Under the pieces are notes generated by a model. The model made no database searches. It saw only the letters and a list, made by a program, of their open reading frames with translations, and was not told the origin of the DNA. From Nitrospirota bacterium (GTDB lineage: Bacteria > Nitrospirota > Nitrospiria > Nitrospirales > Nitrospiraceae): a stretch of DNA of 64,000 bases. The stretch is from contig JBFLWP010000001.1 of the NCBI GenBank assembly GCA_040757595.1, positions 269,171-333,170 on the forward strand. Reading direction: 5' to 3'. The stretch's first letter is position 1. Each line of letters begins with the position of its first letter. This document shows positions 1 through 9,119 of the stretch, one piece after another. The translations under genes and the position numbers were made by a program.

Positions 1-546
1 GGCTTCAATGGGGCCACGGCATCGCTGCCGTGGAATCGCCCGGCCGGCGGAACGAGCTGGCGATTTTCACGGTCGCTTCAATGGGGCCACGGCATCGCTG
101 CCGTGGAATCCGTGATGGACGACGAGATCATGAACGGGGACGGCGCGCTTCAATGGGGCCACGGCATCGCTGCCGTGGAATCCAGGGGGCCGCCTGAGTG
201 GGCCGCGGGGGAGCCACGCAGCTTCAATGGGGCCACGGCATCGCTGCCGTGGAATCGAAGGCCGCCCAGCTCGGCTTGACGCAAGCGGGCGTGCTTCAAT
301 GGGGCCACGGCATCGCTGCCGTGGAATCGGGATTCGTGCAGGCCGGCCTGACGCTCTGGGTCGAGCTTCAATGGGGCCACGGCATCGCTGCCGTGGAATC
401 TGTGAGCGGGCAGCTGGACGTGGACCCCGGCGTGAAGCTTCAATGGGGCCACGGCATCGCTGCCGTGGAATCGACGACCACCCCGTCCGTCATGGCCGCG
501 CCTCCAGATGGCTTCAATGGGGCCACGGCATCGCTGCCGTGGAATC
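1..546 (-). CRISPR. CRISPR array, 8 repeats and 7 spacers, cut by the window start
   Basis: Eight identical 36-bp repeats start at 2, 75, 147, 221, 293, 365, 437 and 511. Spacers are 36-38 bp. On the plus strand each repeat begins GCTTCAATGGGG and ends GCCGTGGAATC; on the minus strand it ends ATTGAAGC, the usual form of a repeat 3' end. The minus-strand repeat contains CCACGGCA-GCGA-TGCCGTGG, a perfect 8-bp stem closed by a GNRA-type tetraloop. This orientation matches the cas operon, so the array is probably transcribed leftward from a leader at 547-754 and processed at the hairpin by the Cas6-like part of Csb2. The array probably continues beyond position 1, because no degenerate terminal repeat is seen. 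Confidence 0.97.
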
Positions 547-754
547 AGTTGTCTCGCAACTCAAGACATTGCCTCGCTTTCCAGCGCATGTCGCGAGCGG
601 GTCTTCTCGCATGGTCACGAGGGAACGTTAGCACCGTGGCACCCACCTCCTTTCACTCCAGAATTTCTTGACCACACAGAACATTTCTGCGTTTCGAGCG
701 CTGCGAGCGTCTCGACGACCACCGCACCTCTCGCGCCAGAGGCGGCAGCGCATC
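547..754 (-). promoter_or_regulatory. Putative CRISPR leader
   Basis: This 208-bp non-coding stretch lies between cas2 and the leader-proximal repeat. Its position follows from the minus-strand orientation of the repeats. A short inverted repeat, AGTTG-TCTCG-CAACT (547-561), directly abuts the last repeat and could be an integration-anchoring site; that role is inference. The stretch contains AT-richer patches (about 655-690) where a promoter could lie, but I cannot assign -35/-10 boxes with confidence. Confidence 0.55.
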
Positions 755-1045
755 TCACACCACCACGGCCCGACGCTCAGTCAGCTCATAGGCCCTGCCG
801 ATTGACTCGATGCTCTTAATGGGCCGGCCTTCTGTCGGGCCCAGATCAATGACCAGAACCTGGTCCTCGCTGTGGTTGATGATCCCGCCCAACGCTTCCC
901 TCATCTTGAGAAGATCAATGTCCGGCAAGTCGCACTGAAACACCGATAACTGGAGATGGGTACCAAATCCCTTCATCGTCTTGAACACGCGCCGCAGCCG
1001 CTTCGGATCGCAAATGTCGTACGTCACGATGTACAAGTGGCGCAT
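755..1045 (-). CDS. cas2: CRISPR-associated endonuclease Cas2
   Basis: This 96-residue protein is of normal Cas2 length. It starts MRHLYIVTYDI, the beta1 strand with the conserved Asp of the Cas2 ferredoxin fold, followed by DPKRLRRVFKTMKGFG typical of helix 1. Cas2 dimers bridge two Cas1 dimers in the spacer integration complex. The gene lies 3 bp downstream of the cas4-cas1 fusion and is the last gene before the leader, so it is almost certainly cotranscribed with cas4-cas1. Confidence 0.95.
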   Translation of the reverse strand: MRHLYIVTYDICDPKRLRRVFKTMKGFGTHLQLSVFQCDLPDIDLLKMREALGGIINHSEDQVLVIDLGPTEGRPIKSIESIGRAYELTERRAVVV

Positions 1046-1048
1046 CGG

Positions 1049-2755
1049 TCACCGCGTCGTAAAGGACGGAAACTCTGGAATCTCACCGAGCAGATACCGC
1101 CCCAACAGGCGGGCCTGCACCTCCAGGACGCGCCGATAGCTGATCTGGTAGCCGAAGACCGGGTGGGCAATCTCTTGTCCCATGCGCCGCTCGCAGGTCT
1201 CGATGAATCGCCGCCGGCCCTCCTGGGTCATCGCCACGGCGCCCATCCGTTGGATGAAGTCCCCTGGGCGAATCTCGCCGTTGTTGATCGCCGTCAGCAC
1301 CGCCGAATCGGCAACCAACGGACGGAACTCCTCCATGAGGTCCAGGGCCAGCGCCGGGCGACCGTAGCGAGGCTGATGGTAGAAGCCGAGATAGGGATCG
1401 AGTCCGACGGCTTGCAGCGTCGCGGTCCATTCCCGCACCAGCAGCGCATAGGCCAGCGAGAGCATCGCGTTGACCGGATCACGGGGCGGGCGCCGGTTGC
1501 GTCCGTCAAAGTCAAAAGGCAAGCGCTCGCCGTCTCCCTTCAACATCCCGGCGAATTCCGTGAAGTACCGGCGTGCGGCCGTCCCTTCGATCCCGAGCAG
1601 CTCTTCCAGAGAGTCCGCCGACCCCGCATGCTGCTGATCGTTCTTGAGATCCTGCAGCACCTGCTCCGGCGCCGCCTGGTGATTGCGCCGCAGGATGGTC
1701 CGGCAGTTCGCGATTTTCGCCTGCACGAATCGCCGGGCCAGCGTCAGACACTGCCTCGGATCGGCTGCGACCGCATATTGCCGCCGTCGCAACTCCACAT
1801 TCTTGTGGGCCAGCCCGGTGGTCACCCCGTAGAGCCAGCCGCCGCTGGAGAGATAGGAAATGGGAATCTCCCGCTTGCACAGCTCCTGAACGACCTGGGT
1901 GCTGACTTGCACAGAACCAAACAGCACCACATGCGACGTTTCCACGATACGGGCTTCGGCCAGGAGCGTGTCGCGGTCCCACACCTTCAAGCAGTCGCCG
2001 TCCTTGGCGACCCGCGCCCCGGCCTGCTGCACGTAGAGCGGCAGGGCGTCGTCGCGCGCCGGGAGCAGCCTGCGAATCGCCGCCGAATCCTGGTCGCGAT
2101 CAATCCGCAGCCAGCCGACCTCGTCCGGCAGACAAATCCTCACCAGCGAGCACCGCGGGCACTTGGGACTGTCCACCAGCGGCGGGGGGATGCTCCCGCC
2201 CCTGGCCACCTGCCGCATCTCGTGAATCAGCGTGAGCGTCCGTTCAATCAACTCCGGATCGAAGGAGATCGCCACCCGCTCGCGCGAACCCACAAAATAG
2301 AGGAACCCGCCGTCGCATTCGTACCCGTTCTCCCGCAGGATCAGCCCTTGCGCGCAGAGCTGCACCCGCTCCGGCTCCCACGCGCCCTTGTCCACATGCG
2401 GACGCTTGCCGCGCTTGTAGTCCACCGGGGCCACGGCGGCGCCGACTCCTTCGACCAGATCTATCTTGGCCGTGATCCCCAGCCGCTCCGAAGACAGCCA
2501 CACCGACCGTTGATGGATCGCCTCTTCCTGACCTCCTTCCCCCTCAGTCGGCGTGGGTCGTCTCTTCGGCGCCTCGTCCACCTGCCGGTGGTGGAACCGC
2601 CCCTCGACCGTGTCGGCGCTGTCCGTGAATTCGCTCTGCACCCATTCGAGATAGGCCAATCGCGGACAGTAGGCGAATTCGTTCAGCATCCGAACCGGCA
2701 GGAGCGGCTCCTCGGCCACCAACCGGGCGCCCGCCCCGTTCATGTCCTCGCTCAT
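1049..2755 (-). CDS. cas4-cas1: Cas4-Cas1 fusion protein (type I-G adaptation)
   Basis: The protein has 568 residues. Residues 1 to about 215 form a Cas4 nuclease. Cys30 and Cys199/202/208 can bind the Fe-S cluster, and the RecB-like nuclease motif includes D99 and VDYKRGK (111-117). Residues from about 238 onward are Cas1, with E390 in LGIEGTAARRYF, H460 in GFYHQPRYG and the acidic DLMEEFR cluster at 472-478 as metal ligands. Cas4-Cas1 fusions are characteristic of type I-G (formerly I-U) loci, where Cas4 selects and trims PAM-proximal prespacers before Cas1-Cas2 integrates them. The ATG at 2755 starts MSEDMNG. The adaptation pair is separated from the effector genes by about 1.6 kb of accessory DNA. 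Confidence 0.95.
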   Translation of the reverse strand: MSEDMNGAGARLVAEEPLLPVRMLNEFAYCPRLAYLEWVQSEFTDSADTVEGRFHHRQVDEAPKRRPTPTEGEGGQEEAIHQRSVWLSSERLGITAKIDLVEGVGAAVAPVDYKRGKRPHVDKGAWEPERVQLCAQGLILRENGYECDGGFLYFVGSRERVAISFDPELIERTLTLIHEMRQVARGGSIPPPLVDSPKCPRCSLVRICLPDEVGWLRIDRDQDSAAIRRLLPARDDALPLYVQQAGARVAKDGDCLKVWDRDTLLAEARIVETSHVVLFGSVQVSTQVVQELCKREIPISYLSSGGWLYGVTTGLAHKNVELRRRQYAVAADPRQCLTLARRFVQAKIANCRTILRRNHQAAPEQVLQDLKNDQQHAGSADSLEELLGIEGTAARRYFTEFAGMLKGDGERLPFDFDGRNRRPPRDPVNAMLSLAYALLVREWTATLQAVGLDPYLGFYHQPRYGRPALALDLMEEFRPLVADSAVLTAINNGEIRPGDFIQRMGAVAMTQEGRRRFIETCERRMGQEIAHPVFGYQISYRRVLEVQARLLGRYLLGEIPEFPSFTTR

Positions 2756-2865
2756 GTTGCCTCCACAGGCTATTCAATTGTCAAAGAACAGCACAAACCC
2801 CTGCCGTCATTGCCACGTTAGAGGTGATTTGATAAACTGACGCCTACTTTGGAGAAACGATCAGC

Positions 2866-3438
2866 ATGTCAACCCCAGACCTTCAGACACGCCGCTGGAC
2901 CCGCGCCGAATACGAGCGCATAGTGGAAGCGGGCGTGCTGCAGCCCGAGGAACGCGTCGAGCTCCTTGACGGCGAGATTCTGACCATGACCCCGCAGAAC
3001 AGTCCCCATGCGGCCACAGTCGGACTCGTTGAGCGTGTCCTCCAGCGCGTCTTTGGCCCTGACCATTGGGTCCGTGTCCAGTTGCCGCTCATCGTGGACC
3101 CTGACTCAGAACCCGAGCCGGACTTAGCCGTCGTCTCCGGCACCCCAAGGGATTACGTCGCCGAGCATCCTCGGACCGCCCTCCTTGTTGTCGAAGTCGC
3201 TGATACCACCCTTGAAAAGGACCGGGACCGCAAAGCCGCCATCTACGCCCGCGCCGGCGTCCCGGAATACTGGATTGTCAACTTTGTGGACCGTTGTCTC
3301 GAAGTGTACCAAGACCCGGTTTTCCCTCCTAACCAGCCGGCTCGATACCAAACCAGCCGGCGGCTGATGGCAACCGACAGGATCGCGCCGCTCGCCCGTC
3401 CCGACGCCTCGGTGTCTGTCGCCGACCTGCTGCCGTAA
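2866..3438 (+). CDS. Uma2-family PD-(D/E)XK nuclease-like protein
   Basis: This 190-residue protein has the Uma2 (DUF820) signature: VELLDGEILTMTPQNSPH near the N-terminus, then EPEPDLAVV and VVEVADTTLEKDRDRKAAIYA, which supply the D...ExK residues of a restriction-endonuclease-like fold. The C-terminal part PEYWIVNFVDRCLEVYQDP is also typical. Uma2 proteins are abundant in cyanobacteria and some other bacteria and are often near mobile or defence genes; their substrate is unknown. It reads opposite to the cas genes and sits between cas4-cas1 and the effector block, so it is an insertion in the cas locus. A GGAGAAA Shine-Dalgarno sequence precedes the ATG. Confidence 0.88.
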   Translation: MSTPDLQTRRWTRAEYERIVEAGVLQPEERVELLDGEILTMTPQNSPHAATVGLVERVLQRVFGPDHWVRVQLPLIVDPDSEPEPDLAVVSGTPRDYVAEHPRTALLVVEVADTTLEKDRDRKAAIYARAGVPEYWIVNFVDRCLEVYQDPVFPPNQPARYQTSRRLMATDRIAPLARPDASVSVADLLP

Positions 3439-3442
3439 CTTC

Positions 3443-3493
3443 CTCGCCCACCTCCGAGCCCCTCGCCCTCGAAGGGAGAGGGCCACGGTGAGG
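3443..3493. repeat. Palindromic CCCTCGCCCTC/GGGAGAGGG repeat, copy 1
   Basis: Immediately after the Uma2 gene, CCCTCGCCCTC-GAA-GGGAGAGGG (core 3460-3482) forms a GC-rich hairpin. It belongs to the same sequence family as elements at 11473-11523, 12297-12347 and 13600-13683. It could act as a transcription terminator for the Uma2 gene, but there is no T-tract. Confidence 0.6.
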
Positions 3494-3509
3494 GTGGGCA
3501 TTTCACCCA

Positions 3510-3572
3510 TCACGCATCACCGATCACCGTCTCCTCCCCCACCGCCACACACTGCCCAAGGCCGAAGTGGCA
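3510..3572 (-). pseudogene. Remnant of a second csb2: 3'-terminal 21 codons
   Basis: Read on the minus strand this 63-bp segment encodes CHFGLGQCVAVGEETVIGDA followed by a stop. The intact csb2 ends CHFGLGQFVAVGTETVTSDT and a stop at 4390-4452. The two are collinear without gaps, offset exactly 880 bp, and about 80% identical in DNA. The shared part is the Gly-rich loop expected at the C-terminus of a RAMP/Cas6-type domain. Upstream of the Cys codon similarity stops, and the HEPN gene ends 11 bp away. I read it as the surviving end of a diverged csb2 displaced from this site. The last few codons overlap a GTGATCGGTGATGCGTGATG-type repeat tract, so homology of that part alone would prove nothing. 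Confidence 0.7.
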
Positions 3573-3582
3573 ACTGGCGGGC

Positions 3583-3987
3583 TTATTCCAGGCGTTCATC
3601 CGGAAAGAGCTTGGTGATCAGCGCACGAGCTTCGGGTAATTCGCGACGAACATCTTCGGCTTGCAGTCCTTCGGCTCCGACGCTCGGATAACGCTCGCCA
3701 AGGTAGAATCCGGAAACTCTCTCGCACACGGGGCGCATCGTCGCCGCCTCCGGCGCGAAGGCCGCCGCTTCATCCAGCAAACTTTGTAGCGTATGCACCC
3801 TCTTCAATTTCCATCCCTGCCGCAGCAAGAACGCGTTGAGATACTTCTCCACGGCCTGCTGGAGAAAGAACCCGGCTCCATCCGCATCCCCATCGGCCAG
3901 CAGGACGTGCATCCGATGCCAGTCCCGACGAGCAACCTTCAACCAATCGTCCGCGTAGGGGGAATCTTCTTTCTGTTCGGCGCTCAC
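3583..3987 (-). CDS. HEPN-domain protein, partner of the MNT gene
   Basis: This 134-residue helical protein matches the HEPN family (PF05168 type): GFFLQQAVEKYLNAFLLRQG followed by RVHTLQSLLDEA. HEPN proteins of this kind pair with minimal nucleotidyltransferases (MNT). In several studied pairs HEPN is a ribonuclease toxin that MNT neutralises by adenylylating or nucleotidylating it. The usual Rx4-6H RNase motif is not clear here; RVSGFYLGERYP is at the expected place but lacks the His, so ribonuclease activity is uncertain. The start overlaps the MNT stop by ATGA, giving translational coupling. The pair sits immediately downstream of csb2 and upstream of a csb2 remnant. Confidence 0.85.
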   Translation of the reverse strand: MSAEQKEDSPYADDWLKVARRDWHRMHVLLADGDADGAGFFLQQAVEKYLNAFLLRQGWKLKRVHTLQSLLDEAAAFAPEAATMRPVCERVSGFYLGERYPSVGAEGLQAEDVRRELPEARALITKLFPDERLE

Positions 3988-4313
3988 ACCTCTACCCCGC
4001 TTTGCACAATCTCTTGGACGAACTGATCCTCACGAGCCAGACGGGTTGCCAACTCTTCTGGCGTCAGCACGATCGGCGCAAGAGGAATACCGTGGCTGAT
4101 GTCTCTCACGAGGGCCAGCACCGACCCCATTCGTTCGTAAAACCGCTCATTGGTCGGAGCGACGACCAACAGGTCAATATCGCTGTGCTCGGTCGGCTCG
4201 CCGCGCGAGACCGAGCCATAGACCAGCACCCGTTCCGCGCCATAGCGCTCGCGCAATCGGTCCGCGATCGCCTTGAGCGCGGCCCGTGAAACCAGGCCTG
4301 CGGTGGTCTCCAT
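3984..4313 (-). CDS. Minimal nucleotidyltransferase (MNT), antitoxin-like
   Basis: This 109-residue protein carries the polymerase-beta-like NTase signature VYGSVSRGEPTEHSDIDLLV: GS, RG and two catalytic Asp in DID. It is coupled by ATGA overlap to the HEPN gene. MNT/HEPN pairs act as toxin-antitoxin modules and are common in defence islands. I chose the ATG at 4313 (METTAGL) rather than an upstream in-frame ATG at 4337 because family similarity begins here and AAAGGAGAAG lies just before it. About 75 bp separate it from the csb2 stop. Confidence 0.88.
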   Translation of the reverse strand: METTAGLVSRAALKAIADRLRERYGAERVLVYGSVSRGEPTEHSDIDLLVVAPTNERFYERMGSVLALVRDISHGIPLAPIVLTPEELATRLAREDQFVQEIVQSGVEV

Positions 4314-4389
4314 CTGACTTCTCCTTTCGCTCCTCACGCCCGGTGGTTCGCGGTTATCCCCTCACGCATCGCTTGCCACCCGTCACTTG

Positions 4390-6938
<2,549 letters not shown>

Positions 6939-9119
6939 TTAGCCTTTCGTTGCAGATTCGATTGGAACTCCTTGTTCCGATGGCTTGAGAATGTCTGCGG
7001 CCAGGCGCAGTTCGTCCCGCTTCGAAATGGGGAACAACACCGCTGCAGCAATCCGACGCGTGACCGTCGGTGGCTCCACAACGACTTCCACCATCGGGAT
7101 GAACCCACACCCGCGCAAGAGCTGAATGGCTAGACGAGAAGCTTCACCAGCCTGTCCCATGGCTGCACGCCCGAGGATAGCGGGAATGTAGGGAATCACC
7201 ACGTCCCTCAGCGCGCCTGGAAGGTGAGTCAGTTTCAGGAGCGCGTAGAGTGCGGGTAACGGAACCTCGTTCGTGTCCGATGTCGAAGGCTGAGTTTGAA
7301 CATAATCCCAATTGACCAAACTCAGCCCACGCAGAAGCGCCTCCAACCGCTGTTCGTCCACTCTGCCAGCAATGAACTCGTGGACATCACTAAGCGCGGC
7401 GGGATACCGTCCTCTTAACGGCAGGCCTTTTTGTTCTTCTCGCTGCGCATCCAGACACCGCCTCGACAAGACAGCGATCAAGTTATTCGTGAGCGAACCG
7501 TGCCCCCATACTACGCGGGGATGGGTCTCGGCCTCCAGCCATGTGACGTATCCCGCTCTGACCTCAATGGGCTCCATGTTTTCGCGGATACCGACCGAGG
7601 CCAATGACGCGGCCAGACGGAATTCCGGGCTTTCGTCGTTCGCGACATCTAGCCAGCGCGGTGACAGTAATGGTACGGGTCTCAAGAAATGCTTCTGGCG
7701 AAATTTGGGAGTCTTTGCCGAAGCCGCTTCCGCTTCACCGAGGGCGATCAGAACATTGGCCATCCTGAGCGCGCCTCCGGCTTGGCAATACTCCATGATC
7801 GCTCGCTCGATATTCCTTAAAGCCTCTCCCATTCGCGCAGGGGCGGTGTTCCCCGTAGCGGCTCGGCGAAATTGCATCAACCACCGGTCGAGTTCGTTCA
7901 GAAGGTTCACTTCTGGGCGCGGCCCTACTATCCACCGGCCAATTCCGGTTGCATAGAAATTCTTGCCGTTACGTTGCAAGAAGCCGTACCGGTGAAACAT
8001 CTGAACTCCGCGGTCTGTCCCCAGCGATGCCACTGCACGAGCAAAGTCCACACCGTTGCTGGCCTGTCTTCGGCCAATCTGTGCCCTCCCTTCGGAGAAA
8101 AGACTCGTCACCTCTATGAACCGCGTGGGAGCCGACCAAAGAGGTACCCATACTTCCCCCCGCGGATTGTCACCACTTTCGCTTGAACTCCCATATCCCA
8201 CCGGTGTCGCCCGCGTCGTGAAAGGGTAGCTGAGCTCTCCCGGTCCACTGAGGCATAAACGCTTGGTAGCCGCCGCAGCGAAGACAAGAGCACCTTCCAT
8301 CATGAGAACGAAGTCCCACGGATTGATCAGTGAATCCACCTCGAAGCCAGGGCCTGCATTAGTTCCCCCGGACGCCGCAGGATCAAACTGACCGATTGCC
8401 GCCCCCTTCTTAAGGCCCTTCACCGGAATACCGAGCAACGCCCCCTGCAACCATGCAGAAGCGTGGTTGGATGGCATTCCCGTGGCCCCTTCAACCAAAT
8501 CCAGTAACCTCTGCATAAAATTACTTGAGAAGTCCGTGTTGCCATCATTGCCCCCAGTTCCCAAGAGCGGTGGGTACTTTGGTTTCTGATCTGTGAGCAA
8601 AAAGACCGCGTCCAACCAATGGACTGCCATATCCGGCAACTGGCCGCGAAGCTCTCGCATCAAGGATTCTTTTTCTTCATCGCCCGGCGCTTCCTGATAG
8701 TTTCTCGATTGTAAAATCGAGCGTACTCGCTGGATCACCTGACGGTAGTCAGCGAGGCGATCAGTTGTTGATTTTGCCACTACATCTACAATTCGAGTCG
8801 CAGCCGTCGGCTGATTACGAACACCGGTCTTCTTACGCTTTCCTGTTACAGGGTCTTTTTCCTTGAGCTTTTCTTCTTGATAGTAAAATCCACTACCTCC
8901 GTTCCACGGGGCAACAATCGGCGTCGGGCGATAGTTCACCAGAAAGAACTTCTCCAGTTCTTCGCGCGTCAGTTTCGTCCGGAGCCAGAACACATCCTCT
9001 GCCCACCATCCCCTGGCTTCTGTATCAACCTGCTCGCTGACTAGGCGTAGAACCCCGAGCGCTTTCAGATAGTGGGCCAATGGCTCGGGCCGGCAGCCCT
9101 CAAGCCTCAGATCAGGCAT
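6939..9119 (-). CDS. csx17: Type I-G large subunit Csx17 (Cas8-like)
   Basis: This protein has 726 residues from the ATG at 9119 (MPDLRLEGCRPEPLAHYLKALGVLRLVSEQ). That opening, the GCxPxPLxxYLKALGVLRLV motif, is diagnostic of Csx17. In type I-G the protein is the presumed large subunit for PAM recognition and Cas3 recruitment. A GNGGTGGND-like element (GTGGNDGNTDFSSNFMQRL) and NPWDFVLMMEGALVFAAAATKR in the middle also match the family. It overlaps the cas3 3' end by 8 bp. An upstream in-frame ATG at 9146 would only add residues lying inside cas3, so it is not favoured. Confidence 0.92.
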   Translation of the reverse strand: MPDLRLEGCRPEPLAHYLKALGVLRLVSEQVDTEARGWWAEDVFWLRTKLTREELEKFFLVNYRPTPIVAPWNGGSGFYYQEEKLKEKDPVTGKRKKTGVRNQPTAATRIVDVVAKSTTDRLADYRQVIQRVRSILQSRNYQEAPGDEEKESLMRELRGQLPDMAVHWLDAVFLLTDQKPKYPPLLGTGGNDGNTDFSSNFMQRLLDLVEGATGMPSNHASAWLQGALLGIPVKGLKKGAAIGQFDPAASGGTNAGPGFEVDSLINPWDFVLMMEGALVFAAAATKRLCLSGPGELSYPFTTRATPVGYGSSSESGDNPRGEVWVPLWSAPTRFIEVTSLFSEGRAQIGRRQASNGVDFARAVASLGTDRGVQMFHRYGFLQRNGKNFYATGIGRWIVGPRPEVNLLNELDRWLMQFRRAATGNTAPARMGEALRNIERAIMEYCQAGGALRMANVLIALGEAEAASAKTPKFRQKHFLRPVPLLSPRWLDVANDESPEFRLAASLASVGIRENMEPIEVRAGYVTWLEAETHPRVVWGHGSLTNNLIAVLSRRCLDAQREEQKGLPLRGRYPAALSDVHEFIAGRVDEQRLEALLRGLSLVNWDYVQTQPSTSDTNEVPLPALYALLKLTHLPGALRDVVIPYIPAILGRAAMGQAGEASRLAIQLLRGCGFIPMVEVVVEPPTVTRRIAAAVLFPISKRDELRLAADILKPSEQGVPIESATKG

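Noticed and set aside
150-671. Open frames on both strands across the CRISPR array encoding repeated protein units
   Set aside because: The protein repeats are only the translated CRISPR repeats; spacers have no coding pattern and no ribosome site is present.
956-2821. 621-residue plus-strand open frame
   Set aside because: It is antisense to cas4-cas1, which has full family motifs. High GC opens long frames on the opposite strand.
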